Source: Favolaschia claudopus (lineage: Eukaryota; Basidiomycota; Agaricomycetes; Agaricales; Mycenaceae). From it: a DNA stretch of 64,000 nucleotides. The notes beneath the pieces are model-generated. The model saw only the letters and a program-made list of their open reading frames with translations. It was not told the DNA's origin and did not search any database. Both the position numbers and the translations under genes were made by a program. Where the stretch lies: assembly GCA_037176885.1 (NCBI GenBank), contig JAWWNJ010000073.1, forward strand, positions 62,001 to 126,000, written 5' to 3'. Below are positions 45,680-57,761 of this stretch, piece after piece (within the stretch, counting starts at the first letter, position 1; each line of letters opens with the position of its first letter).

Positions 45680-46923
45680 ATGTCCGTCGAAGAGCTTCGA
45701 AGGCGATTAGAAAAGCTCGACACCGAGATTGATGTGCAGAGCAAAGCGCTCGAAGAGTTGAAGCGCAACCGACGTCGTGTGCAGCACCAGCTCAATGCCA
45801 TTCTAGACCCCATCGCCCGGCTTCCCCTCGAGATCTCGTCTGAAATATTCTTACAAACTCTCGATTCGTTTTCGACACCAGGAGCCCTGCACGTTCCCAT
45901 GCTGTTTCTCAATATCTGCAAATCCTGGACCCGCATTGCGCTTTCTATCCCTGCTTTATGGGCGTCGATTCGCGTCGCATTTCCGTGCGGCGAATACTTC
46001 AACGAACTCTTGCCAATTTGGCTGGCACGCGCTGGCAATCGCCCTCTTTCCGTTTCTTTGAGGGCACCTTCGATCACGATATCGTCGACTTGATCTGGGA
46101 GCGAGCGGAGCAACTAAAGCGCATACAGATCTGCTTGGAGGGGAAGCTCTATGCCAGCTGGAAATGGAATTTTTGGCATACACTTCCAGAATCGCTGCCG
46201 TCCTTGGAGACTTTGACCTTTCGCGGCCCCCTCAATGTCGTTGTTGATATTCCTCTCCCTATCCCTCGGCTTCTCGACTTCCTTGAGCTGGCTCCAAACC
46301 TCCTCGAGTGCGTCCTAGTCAACATAGAAACTACGTACCAAGTCCGTGCGACGACCAGGCTTCCCAACCTTCTAAAATTCTCGTTTGCTGAAGAAACGGA
46401 TGGTCCTACCGGGGAGAATATCCTTCTCTCCTCGCTCTCACTTCCCCGACTCCGAAATCTTTCTGTATCGCTTGAAGAGGATGGTAGCGATCGTACTCTC
46501 GTCGGCTTTCTCGAAGCCTGCACACCCCCTCTCCAAGAATTAATCCTGTACCTGTCCCGCACGTCGAGTTTCCTGGAATGCCTTTGCCTGGTGCCAGAAC
46601 TCGAACGACTCGAGGTCTGGTGGCTCGAGTGGCAGCAAGCAGAGAACCTGTTCACCGCGCTCAAGGAAATCCCGTCCCTGCTTCCTCGCCTGACAACTCT
46701 GTGCCTTCGCCACAGCAGTCTTCAACCTGCTCCGATGCCGCACTCGTTATGGCACGATTTATCCGCAGCACTTGTCGGTCGGCAGGCGCAATTGAGAGAT
46801 TTCCGCCTCTCTCTGCCACATCCGTCTGGCGGGCCGCCTCCCTTGGATGTTATAACTTCCCTGCGAGAGCTAATGGCTGACGGTGTATCCATACACATAA
46901 CTGGCGTGGCACTCCGTTCCTAG
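45680..46923 (+). CDS. F-box-like protein with one frameshift
   Basis: The ATG at 45680 begins MSVEELRRRLEKLDTEID, a short coiled coil, followed by an F-box-like motif (ARLPLEISSEIFLQTL, then CKSWTRIALSIPALWASI), the arrangement common in mushroom F-box families. The frame stops at 46093, while a second frame continues the same protein from about 46063 (GTFDHDIVDLIWERAEQLKRI) through LRR-like strands to the stop at 46923. The join falls at CTTTGAGGGCACC (about 46056-46068), where one missing G would restore a single frame of about 415 residues; no intron fits. Either a one-base sequencing error or a fresh null allele. The long downstream frame remains otherwise clean, so an error or very recent loss is more likely than old decay. 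Confidence 0.62.
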
Positions 46924-47048
46924 AAAACAAATGCTTTTGCTACTTGATACAGGGAGATACACGGCGCGTCCCAACAGCTTTCCGCCGTCCCTATTATGTG
47001 ACAAAGTACAAGTATATACAAGTCCGTACGTTTATCTGCGCTCAGCGC

Positions 47049-49032
47049 TCAACGCCGACCCTTCCCTGAAACATACATCGAAGCAGGCTCGTACTGTACA
47101 CTTCTCGTCGTCTCCACAGTGATTTGTAGCTCCTTAGCAAGCGACAAAGTTAATACGACGATTTGGACACCAGGGGATAGATATACCTTCGGTGAAGTCC
47201 CAGCATAATCGTCCATGTGGTAATCCCCCGCTGGCGTCGAATGCGCGCCGTACGGCCCAGTTGCTTTGGTACTGCGGTGGTGCGATGAGGAGTCGACGAA
47301 GATGACTGGGCCGCGATCGACAGATGTAGCTGGTGCACGACATTGGCGAATGTTTTGTCGGGTGTTGAGTCTGCGGAAGGATGAGATGGTGACGGCGAGG
47401 AAGTCGAAGTATGCCTCACGTTACAAGGAGCGAGTTGGCGTATACTTTGTATTCGTTGAGCGCACGAATTTGCGGTAGGGAACAGGGACCTCACGCTTTC
47501 CGATGACAAAGTGAAGCCCGAGGAATATCAGATTGTGCGACATGACGACCCACTGACGATGGGAGGTCAGACGAGGCGGAGGAAGGCGCGAGCAGACGTA
47601 CACATATCAAGGACAGGATGGTGCCGATGCTAGCGAAGGCGATTAACCATCTTGATTACACCCTATCAACGCGTCCGCTCACCATGTCAGACTGCCCGTC
47701 TCGAAGGCATATAGAATCAGTTTGTCAATGACATGTTTCAAGCTACAGCCCAGGGTAGTCAGTAGCGAAGCCGGGGTACAAGGGTGAATGAAAACTGACT
47801 GCCCGGCGTCCGGGCGTGTGGAGTGGAAGAGGTAGAAGATGAGAGCCGTGATGAGGACGTCGACGGCGGATGAGACTGAGAGACCGAGGGTGAAGATCCA
47901 CTGAGGTACGACAGGTCATTGGTTAGCAATTGTCGCAGCGTCACAATATTAATGAACGGCCGTACTCGAGCGTGTAACTTGAAGGTGTCGAAAGCGTTGT
48001 AGTGGAACCTGACAATATGATGAGTTCTCGGTGTTCCGGATGAGTTCTGAATGCCCGCGTACATTTGAGAGGTCGTCGCTAGCAAGCGCAGTTGTAAGTA
48101 ACAATATCATGAAGGGTTGCAGGTTGCATAGACAGCATACCTGTTGCAGAGCCGAGACGAAGTAGAGCGAGGATAAACTGGGCATAATGCTTAGAGCGGC
48201 GCCGGAACGAGTGGAAGAGGTGCGCATACCACCGGCGCTACCATGACCCAATTATGCTTGCTGAGCAGCCAGATCCGGTGTGCAAAGAAACTTGATTACA
48301 AAATTGAATAAAACCGCAATAACAACAATGAAGAGCATACCAGTGGACTAAGAAGGTTAACATAGCCTAGTCGCCCGTCATGTCAAATTACCGGGCAACA
48401 CGACCAGGGCACAGTCTGCTCACCGTCAAAACCACTGTCAACTACATGTCAAGATATGAGAGGCGGGAAACACGGGGCACAAGGTTTGAAAGCGTACAGA
48501 TATGCTCCTGCAACGAATTTTGAAGGGTCGGTCGTTCGGTCTTGCGCATAGGTAAAGAAACGCACCACGGAATGGAATTGATCTTCGAATCATCTCCATA
48601 GAAGACAATTAAATAGTCCCACATTCCTGTCCATATGAACGCGGTGTGAAGGGTGTCCAGAGCCCTGAACCAAAGAAAAAAATGTGTCAGTCGAACGGGG
48701 AGAGTACGCGACGGGTTCAGAGGCTCACCATACGGCGACGACCTGAAGACCGCGAATGGGCCCCAGTGAATCAAAAACATCCCATCTGAAAGCAAAAGGA
48801 AAGCAAACTAACGAGAGATTTAAACCCCAGCGGGTCCGCCTTGTACGAACGAAAATAAAGTAGCGTCTGAAGGTGAACGACGCCGGAAAACCTGTGATCC
48901 AACGCTCCGATGAGGGACGATGCGTTAACGAGTGTCTTGGAATGAGGTGACTGACATAGAAGCGAAAAACGCGCCGATGAGCAGGGCGCCTAGCGTTCTG
49001 GAGACATCGATGTTGATACCTGGCGCGGACAT
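47049..49032 (-). CDS. multi-pass membrane protein, DUF6534-type
   Basis: Minus strand from ATG 49032 (MSAPGINIDVSRTLGALLIGAFFASM) through many short exons. The recognisable family sequence: GALLIGAFFA (first membrane helix), LQTLLYF, LDTLHTAFIWTGMWDYLIVFYGD (second and third helices), then FTLGLSVSSAVDVLITALIFYL with the DVLI motif, IDKLILYAFETGSLTWM, and MSHNLIFLGLHFVIGKLYANSLLVTLNTR at the cytosolic end. This order of about seven helices is typical of basidiomycete-specific DUF6534 proteins, of unknown function (a receptor-like topology has been noted). The last exon may extend to 47049 through a tail containing DDYAGTSPK. The exact 5' exon joins near 48800-48960 are approximate. Confidence 0.65.
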
Positions 49033-49555
49033 GAGAAGAGGGCGCGCGAAGTCGTGCGCTCCCGCATTCGGCTGTGGTCAAGACTCTTAAGAATGGCTTG
49101 GAAGTTGGTGCCTTGGATAATTAGATTGTCATCAGATTGAATCAAGGTGTAATCCGCTTTCCCCATGATACTCCGACTTGTACGCGTGGATATGTTTCAC
49201 GCGCGTTTTGGACTAGCGCATCACGCGTAATTTCGGGATCAGGGTGGGGAGGCGTTTGAAATAATTGCCAGACTCTGGTGGAGATCCGTAACGAATATAC
49301 TTATGACGGACTGGGTCGATGCGGGAGGCTATAAATTACCGACATAAACGCCACCACGTCGGGAAGCTTTTCGCTAATAGCTCATAGCTGCTACCTGCCC
49401 TGGCTACTCAGGTCCCCGCGTTTCGCAACAAGGGACTTACTCTGAGCCTCAGCCAAGATGAGTTTAACAGCATGACATATCTGCATAGTTTTTGAAACGA
49501 TACAAAGCGCATATGCCACATGAAAGTGAATACCGAGGCTGTAGGCACAGTATAA
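49033..49555. other. intergenic
   Basis: About 520 bp between the start of the membrane-protein gene and the end of eL28. Several copies of CGCG-rich words (ACGCGTGG, CACGCGCG, CACGCGTAA near 49183-49229) were seen, possibly promoter elements. No gene. Confidence 0.45.
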
Positions 49556-50564
49556 TCACACGAGATCTGGTAAATCATCGTCATCATCCCCGCCGCTCGC
49601 CTTGGCTTTCCGTGTCGCTGTGGGAGCAGCGGCAACTTTCGTCTTCTTCGACCGCGACTTCTTCGCGGGGTACTGCTTGGGCTCTTTCTGAGCAGCGAGC
49701 AGAGCGGAAACACGCGCGATGGCGGCCTGGGATGAAAGGTGGTGTCAGTTAAAAACTACTGAAGGAAGGAGGAAGAAAAAAGGATAAAAAGAAAGTCGAC
49801 AAAAATGTGAGCGCCAACGAGTCGGACTGATCGCGTCGAGCGACGAACGAGGCCCGATAGCGACATGGCGCGATATCCACAGAGGTTTGATCGGCCCCTA
49901 ATAGATGAGCGTTTTTATTGCACACATGTCCACGCCCAGCTTTCCTTCTGATGTCCAGTGGGTTCTAACGAGAGTGCGGTTTGAAAGAGAGTAGCCAGAG
50001 ATAAAAAGAGGAGAGAAGAGAGAGGTATGCAACGAAGGTACTGACGGTACGGAGGTCGGGCCTCCCAGCCTTCTTGGAGGTGATCGAAGAAACAATACCA
50101 GCTGCCCGACGAGGGCCCGTGCGTGCGCGGACGACGTCGGTGGAGGTTGCCCGCGAGACGGCGTGCGGGGATGCCTTTTTTTTGCGAGAAATGATTTGGA
50201 CGCCGTTGCCCGAGTCGACAATGTGGACCGTCTGGAAGAAAAAAGTCTACATCAGGACCTTGCCTCATTTAGGACTTGTAAAAAAAGTGGTGCATACCCC
50301 GTTGTTGGCTAGTCCGGAGAATTTGTGGGAGTGGATGTTACGGATGTTGCCCTGTACAATATCGCGAGTCAGGACTCAAAAGATATTCAATTGGGACGAC
50401 GCCGCGCACATTCTCCTTCGAGAAAATTCGACCGACTTCAGCGCCGCGCTTCACTTGGAAGGAGTTGTTTTGCTACGAAGTGAAGAGCGTATCAGCCAGC
50501 GTTATACGCTATGTGTGGGGGGACAACATACGCGGAGGAGAAGCCATTGGAGGTCGGTCGACAT
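49556..50564 (-). CDS. RPL28: 60S ribosomal protein eL28
   Basis: Minus strand, five exons, about 165 residues. ATG 50564 gives MSTDLQWLLLR, then QNNSFQVKRGAEVGRIFSKE, GNIRNIHSHKFSGLANNG, TVHIVDSGNGVQIISRKKK, and after a long intron AAIARVSALLAAQKE and a Lys/Ala-rich, acidic end (DDDDDLPDLV). Conserved eL28 landmarks are clear: SFQVKR, NIHSHKFSGL (matching the NSFRYNGL region of animal eL28) and RPDLRTAAIARVSALL. The protein is a component of the large ribosomal subunit; budding yeast lacks it, but basidiomycetes keep it. The intron 49727-50045 is 319 bp, several-fold longer than any other in the window, with a pyrimidine-rich start. Its first intron follows only 11 codons, usual for ribosomal-protein genes. 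Confidence 0.85.
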
Positions 50565-51222
50565 GGTGCAAACGAAGAATTTAAGGAAGAGACGGCTGTC
50601 ACGGTGAGAAACTGTGAAGCTGATTACGTACTTAGCTGGATACTTAGCAAAAGTAAATGAATAAAATAATACAATAAGTGACTCGATAATTACGCCGCGG
50701 CCTCCGCCAGTCTGAGTCCGCAACGCCGCTGACCTTGGCGCAACCTCACCGAAATTTCGTGTACCACGGCTACAACCACCCATCCCTCTGCTCTCGCGCT
50801 TGGTTGCCTCAGGCTTTGCTCCTCTTTTGAAGCCCTCGTTGCACCTTGCGTACTGGGTTTGGGTCCCGTCTTCCGAGTCGTAGCCTAACGCAAATCCTTG
50901 GGAGTCCGAGTCTGCACGATTAGTCGCGGAGACTGGAGTAGATCTACAAGTACTCGACACCAGCCGCTATTGACGGAAATCCACTACGCTGATAACAAAC
51001 GACTGTCTTTCATCTTTTTTACCGTGGACTGGTTCAAGTCTACTTAATCGCGGAGCGGCCCAATTCTACCCGCACAAACCACAACTCGGAATCCGCCTCG
51101 TCTATTGCGGACCGTATCAACGGTATCTGTTGTGCGTTATACGCGGCGCACACCTTCCCGCGAATCTGCGGGGACCGGGGTACTGGGTACCTTGTCACTA
51201 CTTGGTTTTCTAAATCTCGCCC
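50565..51222. promoter_or_regulatory. divergent intergenic region upstream of eL28 and an F-box-like gene
   Basis: About 660 bp between divergent starts. It should hold the strong promoter of eL28. A minus-strand frame (50502-50960) overlaps the eL28 start but is not supported as a gene. No TATA box is obvious near the eL28 start. Confidence 0.4.
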
Positions 51223-52429
51223 ATGCTCCCTCAACTACCACCGGAACTCGCGGAGCTTATTTTGGGCCACTTGGACCCGGACTGTCTTCGTGCTACAGCC
51301 CTAGCATCTTCTTCGCTGTTAGCTCCGAGTCAGCGATGGCTCTTTCGGTCTCTCGTCATTCCCTATGCAAATATTCTAAAGGCAAAATCCCTCTTCACGG
51401 CCTCCCGCCACCTACTGGGCTATGTCCATGAGCTGCAGGTCGAGCTAGAAGCCTCCTTGACCGCTCAAAATCACGTCCTTGCCGCTCTCCTTCCCTCCTT
51501 TCATAACTTGCAGTGTTTATCGGTCAAAGGGAGAACGGCCGAGTGGAATGATCTCACTCCTCCACTCCAGGCTGCGTTTTATGATCTACTTTCATCGGGT
51601 CGGCTCCATTCATTGAATCTGGTCGCCGTTGTCGAAATTCCGCTCTCTTTTCTTATCCTTGCGTTGTCTGCCGTCAAAAAGCTAGGTATCTACAGTGTCA
51701 CTGTAGAAGCTACGGACTTGGAGCCTCCCAGCGCCACATCCGCTCTCCAAACGGAGGATCTCACTGTCCGTCTCGTGCAGCAAAGCGAGATCCAACCTCT
51801 CTTGACTTTTATCATGCAAAGTATATGTACGGGTGGAGTTCCTGTCCAATGCTTCCGCCGTCTAGCACTAGGAATGAATCGAACAATCAAATCGCAGTCT
51901 CAGCTGCTCATTGAGGTTACATCAAGCTCTCTACGCTACCTGCAGCTGCGATGCGGAGGTACGTTTTTGCTTTCTTTCGGTACGCTTTTCTCACCGATTT
52001 CATCAAGTATTTCAAACCTCTCTCGACCTACCCCTTCTCCCTGTTCTGCAAGAACTGGAGCTCAAATTCTATCTTGGCTATAACGTGGGGCTACCGCAAA
52101 ATCTCTACACCGCCATTGCAGCTCTCCCTACCACCGCCCCCAGCATCGAGGTGCTGCGCCTCACGTTTCATGGGTCTTTGCCAGAACTTGAAGATCTCGT
52201 TCACGACCGCAGTGGCCCCATGACGCTGTTCGACGGTACCTGCGCATATCGCGAGCGCCTTCCGCGCTTGAGAAAGGTGCACTGTCATGGTTGGAAGGAG
52301 GTTGAGACCTCTTCGAGGGAGTGGTCGGACTTCAGAGCTTATATACGGGAAAAGTTTCCTGGGATATGGGATACTGAAATCCTTGAGATTACCGTCGGGG
52401 GGAACGAAGCAGACGATAAGGTGTATTGA
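51223..52429 (+). CDS. F-box-like/LRR-like protein
   Basis: Two exons (51223-51958 and 52008-52429), 49-bp phase-1 intron, about 385 residues. The N-terminus LPQLPPELAELILGHLDPDCL, followed by LASSSLLAPSQRWLFRSLVI, is an F-box-like helical module. The remainder has spaced Leu-rich strands (LHSLNLVAVV, LRYLQLRCGG, LQELELKFYLG, IEVLRLTFHG) like the diverged LRR arm of basidiomycete F-box proteins. No signal peptide or membrane helix. Likely an SCF substrate adaptor, target unknown. Confidence 0.7.
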
Positions 52430-52557
52430 GCTGATGCTCTGAATTGGGAGTGCATTCGAAGTGAAGTAAGTGACAACTATGATACATTTGGTTACACTGC
52501 TCTCGTCCTTATTTAGTCTTACAGATATCGTACATTCGATTCACCCATTCTTCGAAT

Positions 52558-53052
52558 TCAAAAATGCATCTCCTTTGCGGGTTGTGCAATACGTCCCGCT
52601 GCACCGAAGGCTCTAGCGTCAATCTTCGGACTCCTCGTAGGGCGCATCATCTCGGCCTTGCGCTGGGCGAGCTCCTGGGATTTCCGCTCGTTCTCGTGTT
52701 TGGTATCCTTCCGCGGCAGCCCTTCTTCGTGAGGAGGAGGGGGCACATGCGCCACCTCTTCTCGTGCGGCGGGATGAGCGGGGCGGGGGTAATCTAGTGG
52801 CTCCGTTGAGGCGTCGGCTGCCGGTGCTGCCTCACTGTCTCTGTATATGAGTGGAAGTCGAAAAAGGTTGCTTTGAGACGGACGGAGCAGGGTGTGGTCT
52901 GTGTCTTGTGCCGGAAATAGAGTGGCGACGACCGCCCACCTTTACTAGGCGCCAAGAGGTTCGCGTTAGCGTCGACGTCGGGCAGAGGCAAGGTTCCACT
53001 CACTAGCAGGAGGGTGGTTGGCGAGGAAATTGGCGACTTGGATATCAGTCAT
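52558..53052 (-). CDS. small conserved-looking protein, unknown function
   Basis: Minus strand from ATG 53052: MTDIQVANFLANHPPA, intron with donor GTGAGT (acceptor CCTAG near 52947), then KVGGRRHSISGTRHRP, a second intron, then DSEAAPAADASTEPLDYP and a highly charged C-terminal part (PPPPHEEGLPRKDTKHENER, AFGAAGRIAQPAKE) ending at 52558. About 140 residues, predicted mostly disordered. The GGRRxSIS and FGAGGRIxQP patterns look like a short protein family of Agaricomycetes that I cannot name. The intron ends and the long clean last exon support a real gene. Confidence 0.5.
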
Positions 53053-53544
53053 GTAGGTTGTTAGCCTATTGGGTGGGGGGGGCGGTGGGTGTTAGACAGG
53101 GATTGAATGTAGTACGGTATAAATACGAAATGGCTCCAATGAGCATCTGACCTTGCCATAAACTCGGGCCATAACTGGCTAGACCTCGATTGGTGTTACC
53201 ATTACTTACTCAAGGATACATGTTAACTCTGGATGTTTTCCCGACGTCCACAGATGCCCGGCGAGGTCCAGTGAGACCGACCGGCCTCAGAACGCGCCTA
53301 GACCGCGACACGATGCGGGTTGATGCGAAGCGATTCGGCCGAATCGGGAAGTTCGGCTGATGTTGCAAAATTACTATATTTGGGCACTCGGGCTTGCTTC
53401 TGACCATTTTTCGAAATTCGACGTCGAGCGAAGTATCCAAGGTATCAGAGCCCTTCCGCAGGTAAATATCAATATTGTCTGCTAAGCGAGGTTCAAGTAA
53501 TCTCACTGCTTGTTAGGGCTGCGCGGAATAACTTCCACACCAGC
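53053..53544. other. intergenic between divergent genes
   Basis: About 490 bp. A G-rich run (GGGTGGGGGGGGCGGTGGGTG, minus-strand C-rich) lies at about 53070-53090. No supported gene; a minus-strand frame at 53210-53506 has no domain. Confidence 0.45.
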
Positions 53545-55503
53545 ATGTCGGGCCAAAAGACGCGTGAAACGCGCGGGCGGGTGAAGTCAGTAGGTGTGGA
53601 AGCAAGCCCGCAAAACGCGAAGAAGCCAATACGCGAGAAGAGGAAACGCTCGCCAGCGCCAGTTGCGCCGGAGGACGAGCACGTTTTAACCCCCTGGCTG
53701 GAATTGATACCGAAGAACGCGTCCGCCGTCACGGCGGAGCAACGGTTCGTTGGATCGGTCGAGCTCAGTGGCACTTATTCCGGCTGAATTCTGCTACAGA
53801 TTGCACCAAGAGATAGTCGCTTACGTGGAGTACGTGCAGCCGACTCCGCAGGAAAAAACCGCGCGCAAGACGCTGCTTGAAGTCATACAGCGGACGCTTC
53901 AACCGCGATTTCCCGGAGGGGAGGTCAAGATGTTTGGAAGTCAAGCTACAGGTGCGTCGAGTCGTCCTCAATGTGCTGTCAATATGTCTCACAATAGTGC
54001 AGGTCTGTCTCTTCCCGCAGGGTAGAAATTTCTTTTTCGCTCGCAAATCTATTCATCGACCCCGTCCAACAGAGACATGGACCTCGTGGTGATGACGCGA
54101 GAGGATATATCGTCGGCGGAAAAGAAACGGCCGCTCTTTCAGATGTCCACCATTCTCAAGGCTGCGCGTCTTACCTGGGACGTCCAGGTTAATTTCCATG
54201 CGAGGGTGCCGATCCTGAAATTCCAGAGCCTCCCAGAATTTGGTAAGCTTTCTTCTCTCGTCTCGATTCCAGAGCTGAACGATCCGATCCCTACAGGCTC
54301 TTTCAGCGTTGACATTGGGATCAATAACCCCGATGGACCTCAGGCAATTGCCATCGTGAATGACTATCTAGCCAAGATGCCCGCCCTGAAGCCGCTCATT
54401 CTTGCGGTCAAGGGGTTTTTGTCGCAGCGGGATCTCAACAACGCGGCGCACAGCGGGCTCGGCAGCTACGCTGTCATCTGTATGTGCATAAGCTTTCTAC
54501 AGGTGAGTTGGACTTCCTTCTTCTCCTAATGTTTACTGACGCGCGACAGCTTAACCCGAGCAAGCGCCCGCAAGAGTACATCGACAAGCCGATGGAGACA
54601 GAGTCTCTCGGCGCTCTGCTGGCAGATTTCATGTTCTACTACGGTATCGATTTTCCCTATGCTGACTCGTACATTTCTGTGTCCGAGGGCAAGTTACTTC
54701 CCAAGGAGTCTGCGCCGTGGGCAAAGACAAATAAGGTTCCTGATGCACTGGCTATTCAGTGTCTCGTCAATCCAGGTTGGCCTGTTTCTTTTCACATATA
54801 CAAGATAACTGAATCGAGACAGAAATTGATGTGGGTAAATCTGCAGGTCGTTTGAACGCCATTCGGACCGCGTTCAAAGAGGGATACGCGGCTATTCTGC
54901 AAATGTCCCTTGGAGATGGCAGTCTACTTGGGCCCCTCGTTTCTTTCACCCAGGCGGTAGGTGGACCTTGGAATACTTGTTGCCATGACTCTAACAGCCG
55001 CGCGATAGATGATTGACCACCGCACCCATATCCAGCACATCGTCGACTCGGGGAAACTTGAGGCGGCCGTTTCACCTCCACCGCGCCACCCAAGACATCG
55101 ACCAGCACCGAAACAGGCCCCCGCACCGCGCGCTCCACCCCATACACGTCCGTCGCACCTCCCACCACGCCCATCGTCTTCCCTGCGTCCCGACACGCCC
55201 CTAGAGCACGTCCCGTACGGCTCGGCATTTGGCGCGAGCTCTGCGATGGGTCGTAACGGGCACAACAACAACTCCAACTTTCAAGCAAATACGAATGGGA
55301 ATGGCGCGTCGATCAACCGCAAGGGCCCCGGTTTCGCCTCGCGGATGCGCTCTGAGGGGTGCAATCGGCCGGTGCATGTTACGCCTGCGTCGCGTCATCC
55401 GCATTTCGACCCGCAGTGGCCGCCGCTTGGGGGAGGGTCGAAGACGACGAGGCGGTCTCAGAATAAGAGGCGGAGGAGGGACGAGGGTGGGGGTGGGTCG
55501 TAG
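53545..55503 (+). CDS. TRF4: non-canonical poly(A) polymerase, TRF4/5 (PAPD5/7) type
   Basis: Multi-exon gene from ATG 53545. A basic N-terminus ends KNASAVTAEQ, then across an intron (53745-53799, donor GTTCGT) RLHQEIVAYVEYVQPTPQE. The nucleotidyltransferase core follows: KMFGSQATGLSLPAGDMDLVVM, split over two introns, with GS and DMD as the catalytic signature; VDIGINNPDG; and the PAP-associated domain (LKPLILAVKGFLSQRDLN, GLGSYAVICMCISFLQ, LGALLADFMFYYG). The C-terminus is Pro/Asn/Gly-rich and basic. TRF4/5 enzymes add short A-tails to aberrant nuclear RNAs in the TRAMP complex, marking them for exosome decay. The Asp pair in DMD is kept; the third carboxylate lies in FSVDIGI. Intron ends are consistent and the full family length is present. 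Confidence 0.85.
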
Positions 55504-55894
55504 GCGACTTTTCGAGGCTGTTTTTCTTTCTTTCATTCTCTCCCTCACGAAGCATCATCCCGCTAGCAATTGTACACCACCAACTTCAATAACCTTATCT
55601 GTATATTTTGTTGTGTATCCCTACATTCGTGTACCTGTCTTCATGTACCGTACCCATAGATCTTCACCCCACGCGTAATACCTAGAATTTGGGCGACTGA
55701 CAGAATGCTCGTGTAAAACGTGGGAGAATGGACCTTGATGCAACTCGGAGTTTCTTTTGCGCTTTCATGTTGCCCGAATCCTGAGTTTTCTTTGTCTTTC
55801 ATGTTCGTTTCGTCTCGCTTCTATCCTCACCCTCGACGACCATTGGCCGGCTTTTCAAAGAATCAGGCAGAGCCGGCAATACAGCGACTTGTAA
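55504..55894. other. intergenic, tandem genes
   Basis: About 390 bp between TRF4 and the histone deacetylase gene, same strand. No supported gene. Confidence 0.5.
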
Positions 55895-57761
55895 ATGTCT
55901 CGTCGGCGCGTAGCATACTACTACGACCGTAAATCTTTTGGCATTTGCTTGGTGGAACGAGCCTCTGCTTATATGCAGCATAGCCGATGTAGGGGCCTAC
56001 ACCTTTGGGCTGAACCAATACCTCAAGCCGCACCGCGTCAAAATGTGTCACGATCTCATAGCGGCGTATGGCATGCTCGATAAGATGCACGTATTAGTGC
56101 GTCTTCGCCTTGAATTTTCACAATATATCCTCACATTGGATTAGAGACCGCCACGGACCTCCGCAGAAACTATGACCTCGTTTCACACTGACGAGTACGT
56201 CCAGTTTTTGAGCAAAGTTACGCCAGAGACCTTTGCAAAGTTGAGCGGCAATGGGACGCGTTGTGAGCTCTCATTCTTTGTTTTTTGTCTTTACCACTGA
56301 CCACAAATCGCAGTCCTGGTTGGAGACGACAATCCCCCCTTCGAGGGTGTCTTTGAATTTAGCTCTATCTCGGCTGGTGGATCAATCGGTGTGTGTTTCT
56401 TCGCTTCTTTCCGATCTGCGACTCAAAGCGTTTTCCTCGAAGCTGCCGCTCAGAGAATCAACTCTGGTGCAGCCGACATCGCTATCAACTGGGCTGGGGG
56501 CTTGCACCACGCGAAGAAGGGCGAGGCGTCGGGGTTTTGTTACATCAACGACATCGTTCTATGCATTCTCGAGCTTTTGCGACGTGTTCCGCGCGTCCTC
56601 TGTTCGTCGTCTCGTCGACTTCCCCACGAATTCTTACTTATTACTCGCAGACATCGATATCGACTGCCATCACGGCGACGGCGTAGAAGAGGCATTCTAC
56701 ACCACTGACCGCGTCATGACCTGTAGTTTCCACAAGTTCGGCGCGTACTTCCCCGGTACGGGGAGCCAAGACGACAAGGGTCGCGGCAAAGGCAGTGGTT
56801 ACTCTGTCAACATTCCGCTGAACGACGGCATAACGGACGAAGCGTACAAGAGCGTGTTCGAGCCCATCATCTCAAAGATCTTGGAGGTGTATCGACCTTC
56901 CGCCGTCGTACTCCAGTGCGGGGCGGATTCGTTGGCTGGAGACAAGCTGGGTTGTCTGAACCTCAGTATGGAGGGTCATGCACGGTGTGTACAATTTCTG
57001 CGACAGCAGAATGTCCCGCTTGTGCTGCTGGGTGGGGGCGGCTATACTGTGAAGAATGTCGCCCGCGCATGGACGTACGAAACCGCTTGTGCTTTGGGAA
57101 TTGAAGACAGCATCGATCCTCTGCTTCCATACAGCGAGTATTTCGATTGGTTTGGGCCGAGGTTTCGTTTGGAAGTCGTGCCCAGTAACATGGACGACCT
57201 CAACTCGAAAGAATATCTTGATGCTGTGAGGTAAATAGCTTCGTATTGAGTCGTTGTCTGGTGTTTTCTGACCTGTGACTCGTCAGGACTAACGCTTTGA
57301 GTCAGCTTCAAAGCCTGAATCACGCACCATCGGTTCAAATGCAAGACGTCCCCGATGAATCGGTCGCACGGCATTTGCGGTCGAAGAAACGTCGGCGGTC
57401 CAGGGAACTACGGGATGACCTTGACAGGAGTATACAAGGCAAGCCTGCGACTCTGCACATATGTTAATTCCATTCTCATATCAGTGCAGACCAGATTCAC
57501 GCGCTACAAGACGCGGACCTCACGTCGGAGGAGTCGGACAGCGATAACGAGGACAAAAATTCACATTCAACTCATCCGCGGCGGAAAAATCGGGTCATGA
57601 GTATCATCACGAACCAGTATGTCGAGACTCCTGCCAGTGTTAAAAGGAAGTTCTTTCAGAGTGGGAGGGATTTGGATGAATATTTTCGTGATGAGATGAT
57701 GAAAGTGGAAGTGCTCAAGAAGGGGATCGTGGAAGATCTTTCTGTATCTAGAGAATTGTAA
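55895..57761 (+). CDS. HOS2: class I histone deacetylase, HOS2/HDAC3 type
   Basis: ATG 55895: [11 protein letters not shown], intron 55929-55983, then [87 protein letters not shown] (intron 56602-56650, donor GTTCGT), [30 protein letters not shown] LQCGADSL, and [19 protein letters not shown]. All zinc ligands and the His-Asp charge-relay residues of class I deacetylases are seen. After DAVR an intron leads to [18 protein letters not shown], the segment that marks the HDAC3/Hos2 branch over Rpd3. A further GC...AG intron (donor GCAAGC after SIQ) precedes an acidic and basic tail ending at 57761. Function: removal of acetyl groups from histones in a SET3C-like complex. The usual Ile in DIDIHHGDG is Cys here. 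Confidence 0.87.

Noticed and set aside
49727..50045. snoRNA within the eL28 intron
   Set aside because: No RUGAUGA C box with a paired CUGA D box and no convincing H/ACA hairpins were seen; kept only as a finding to be checked.
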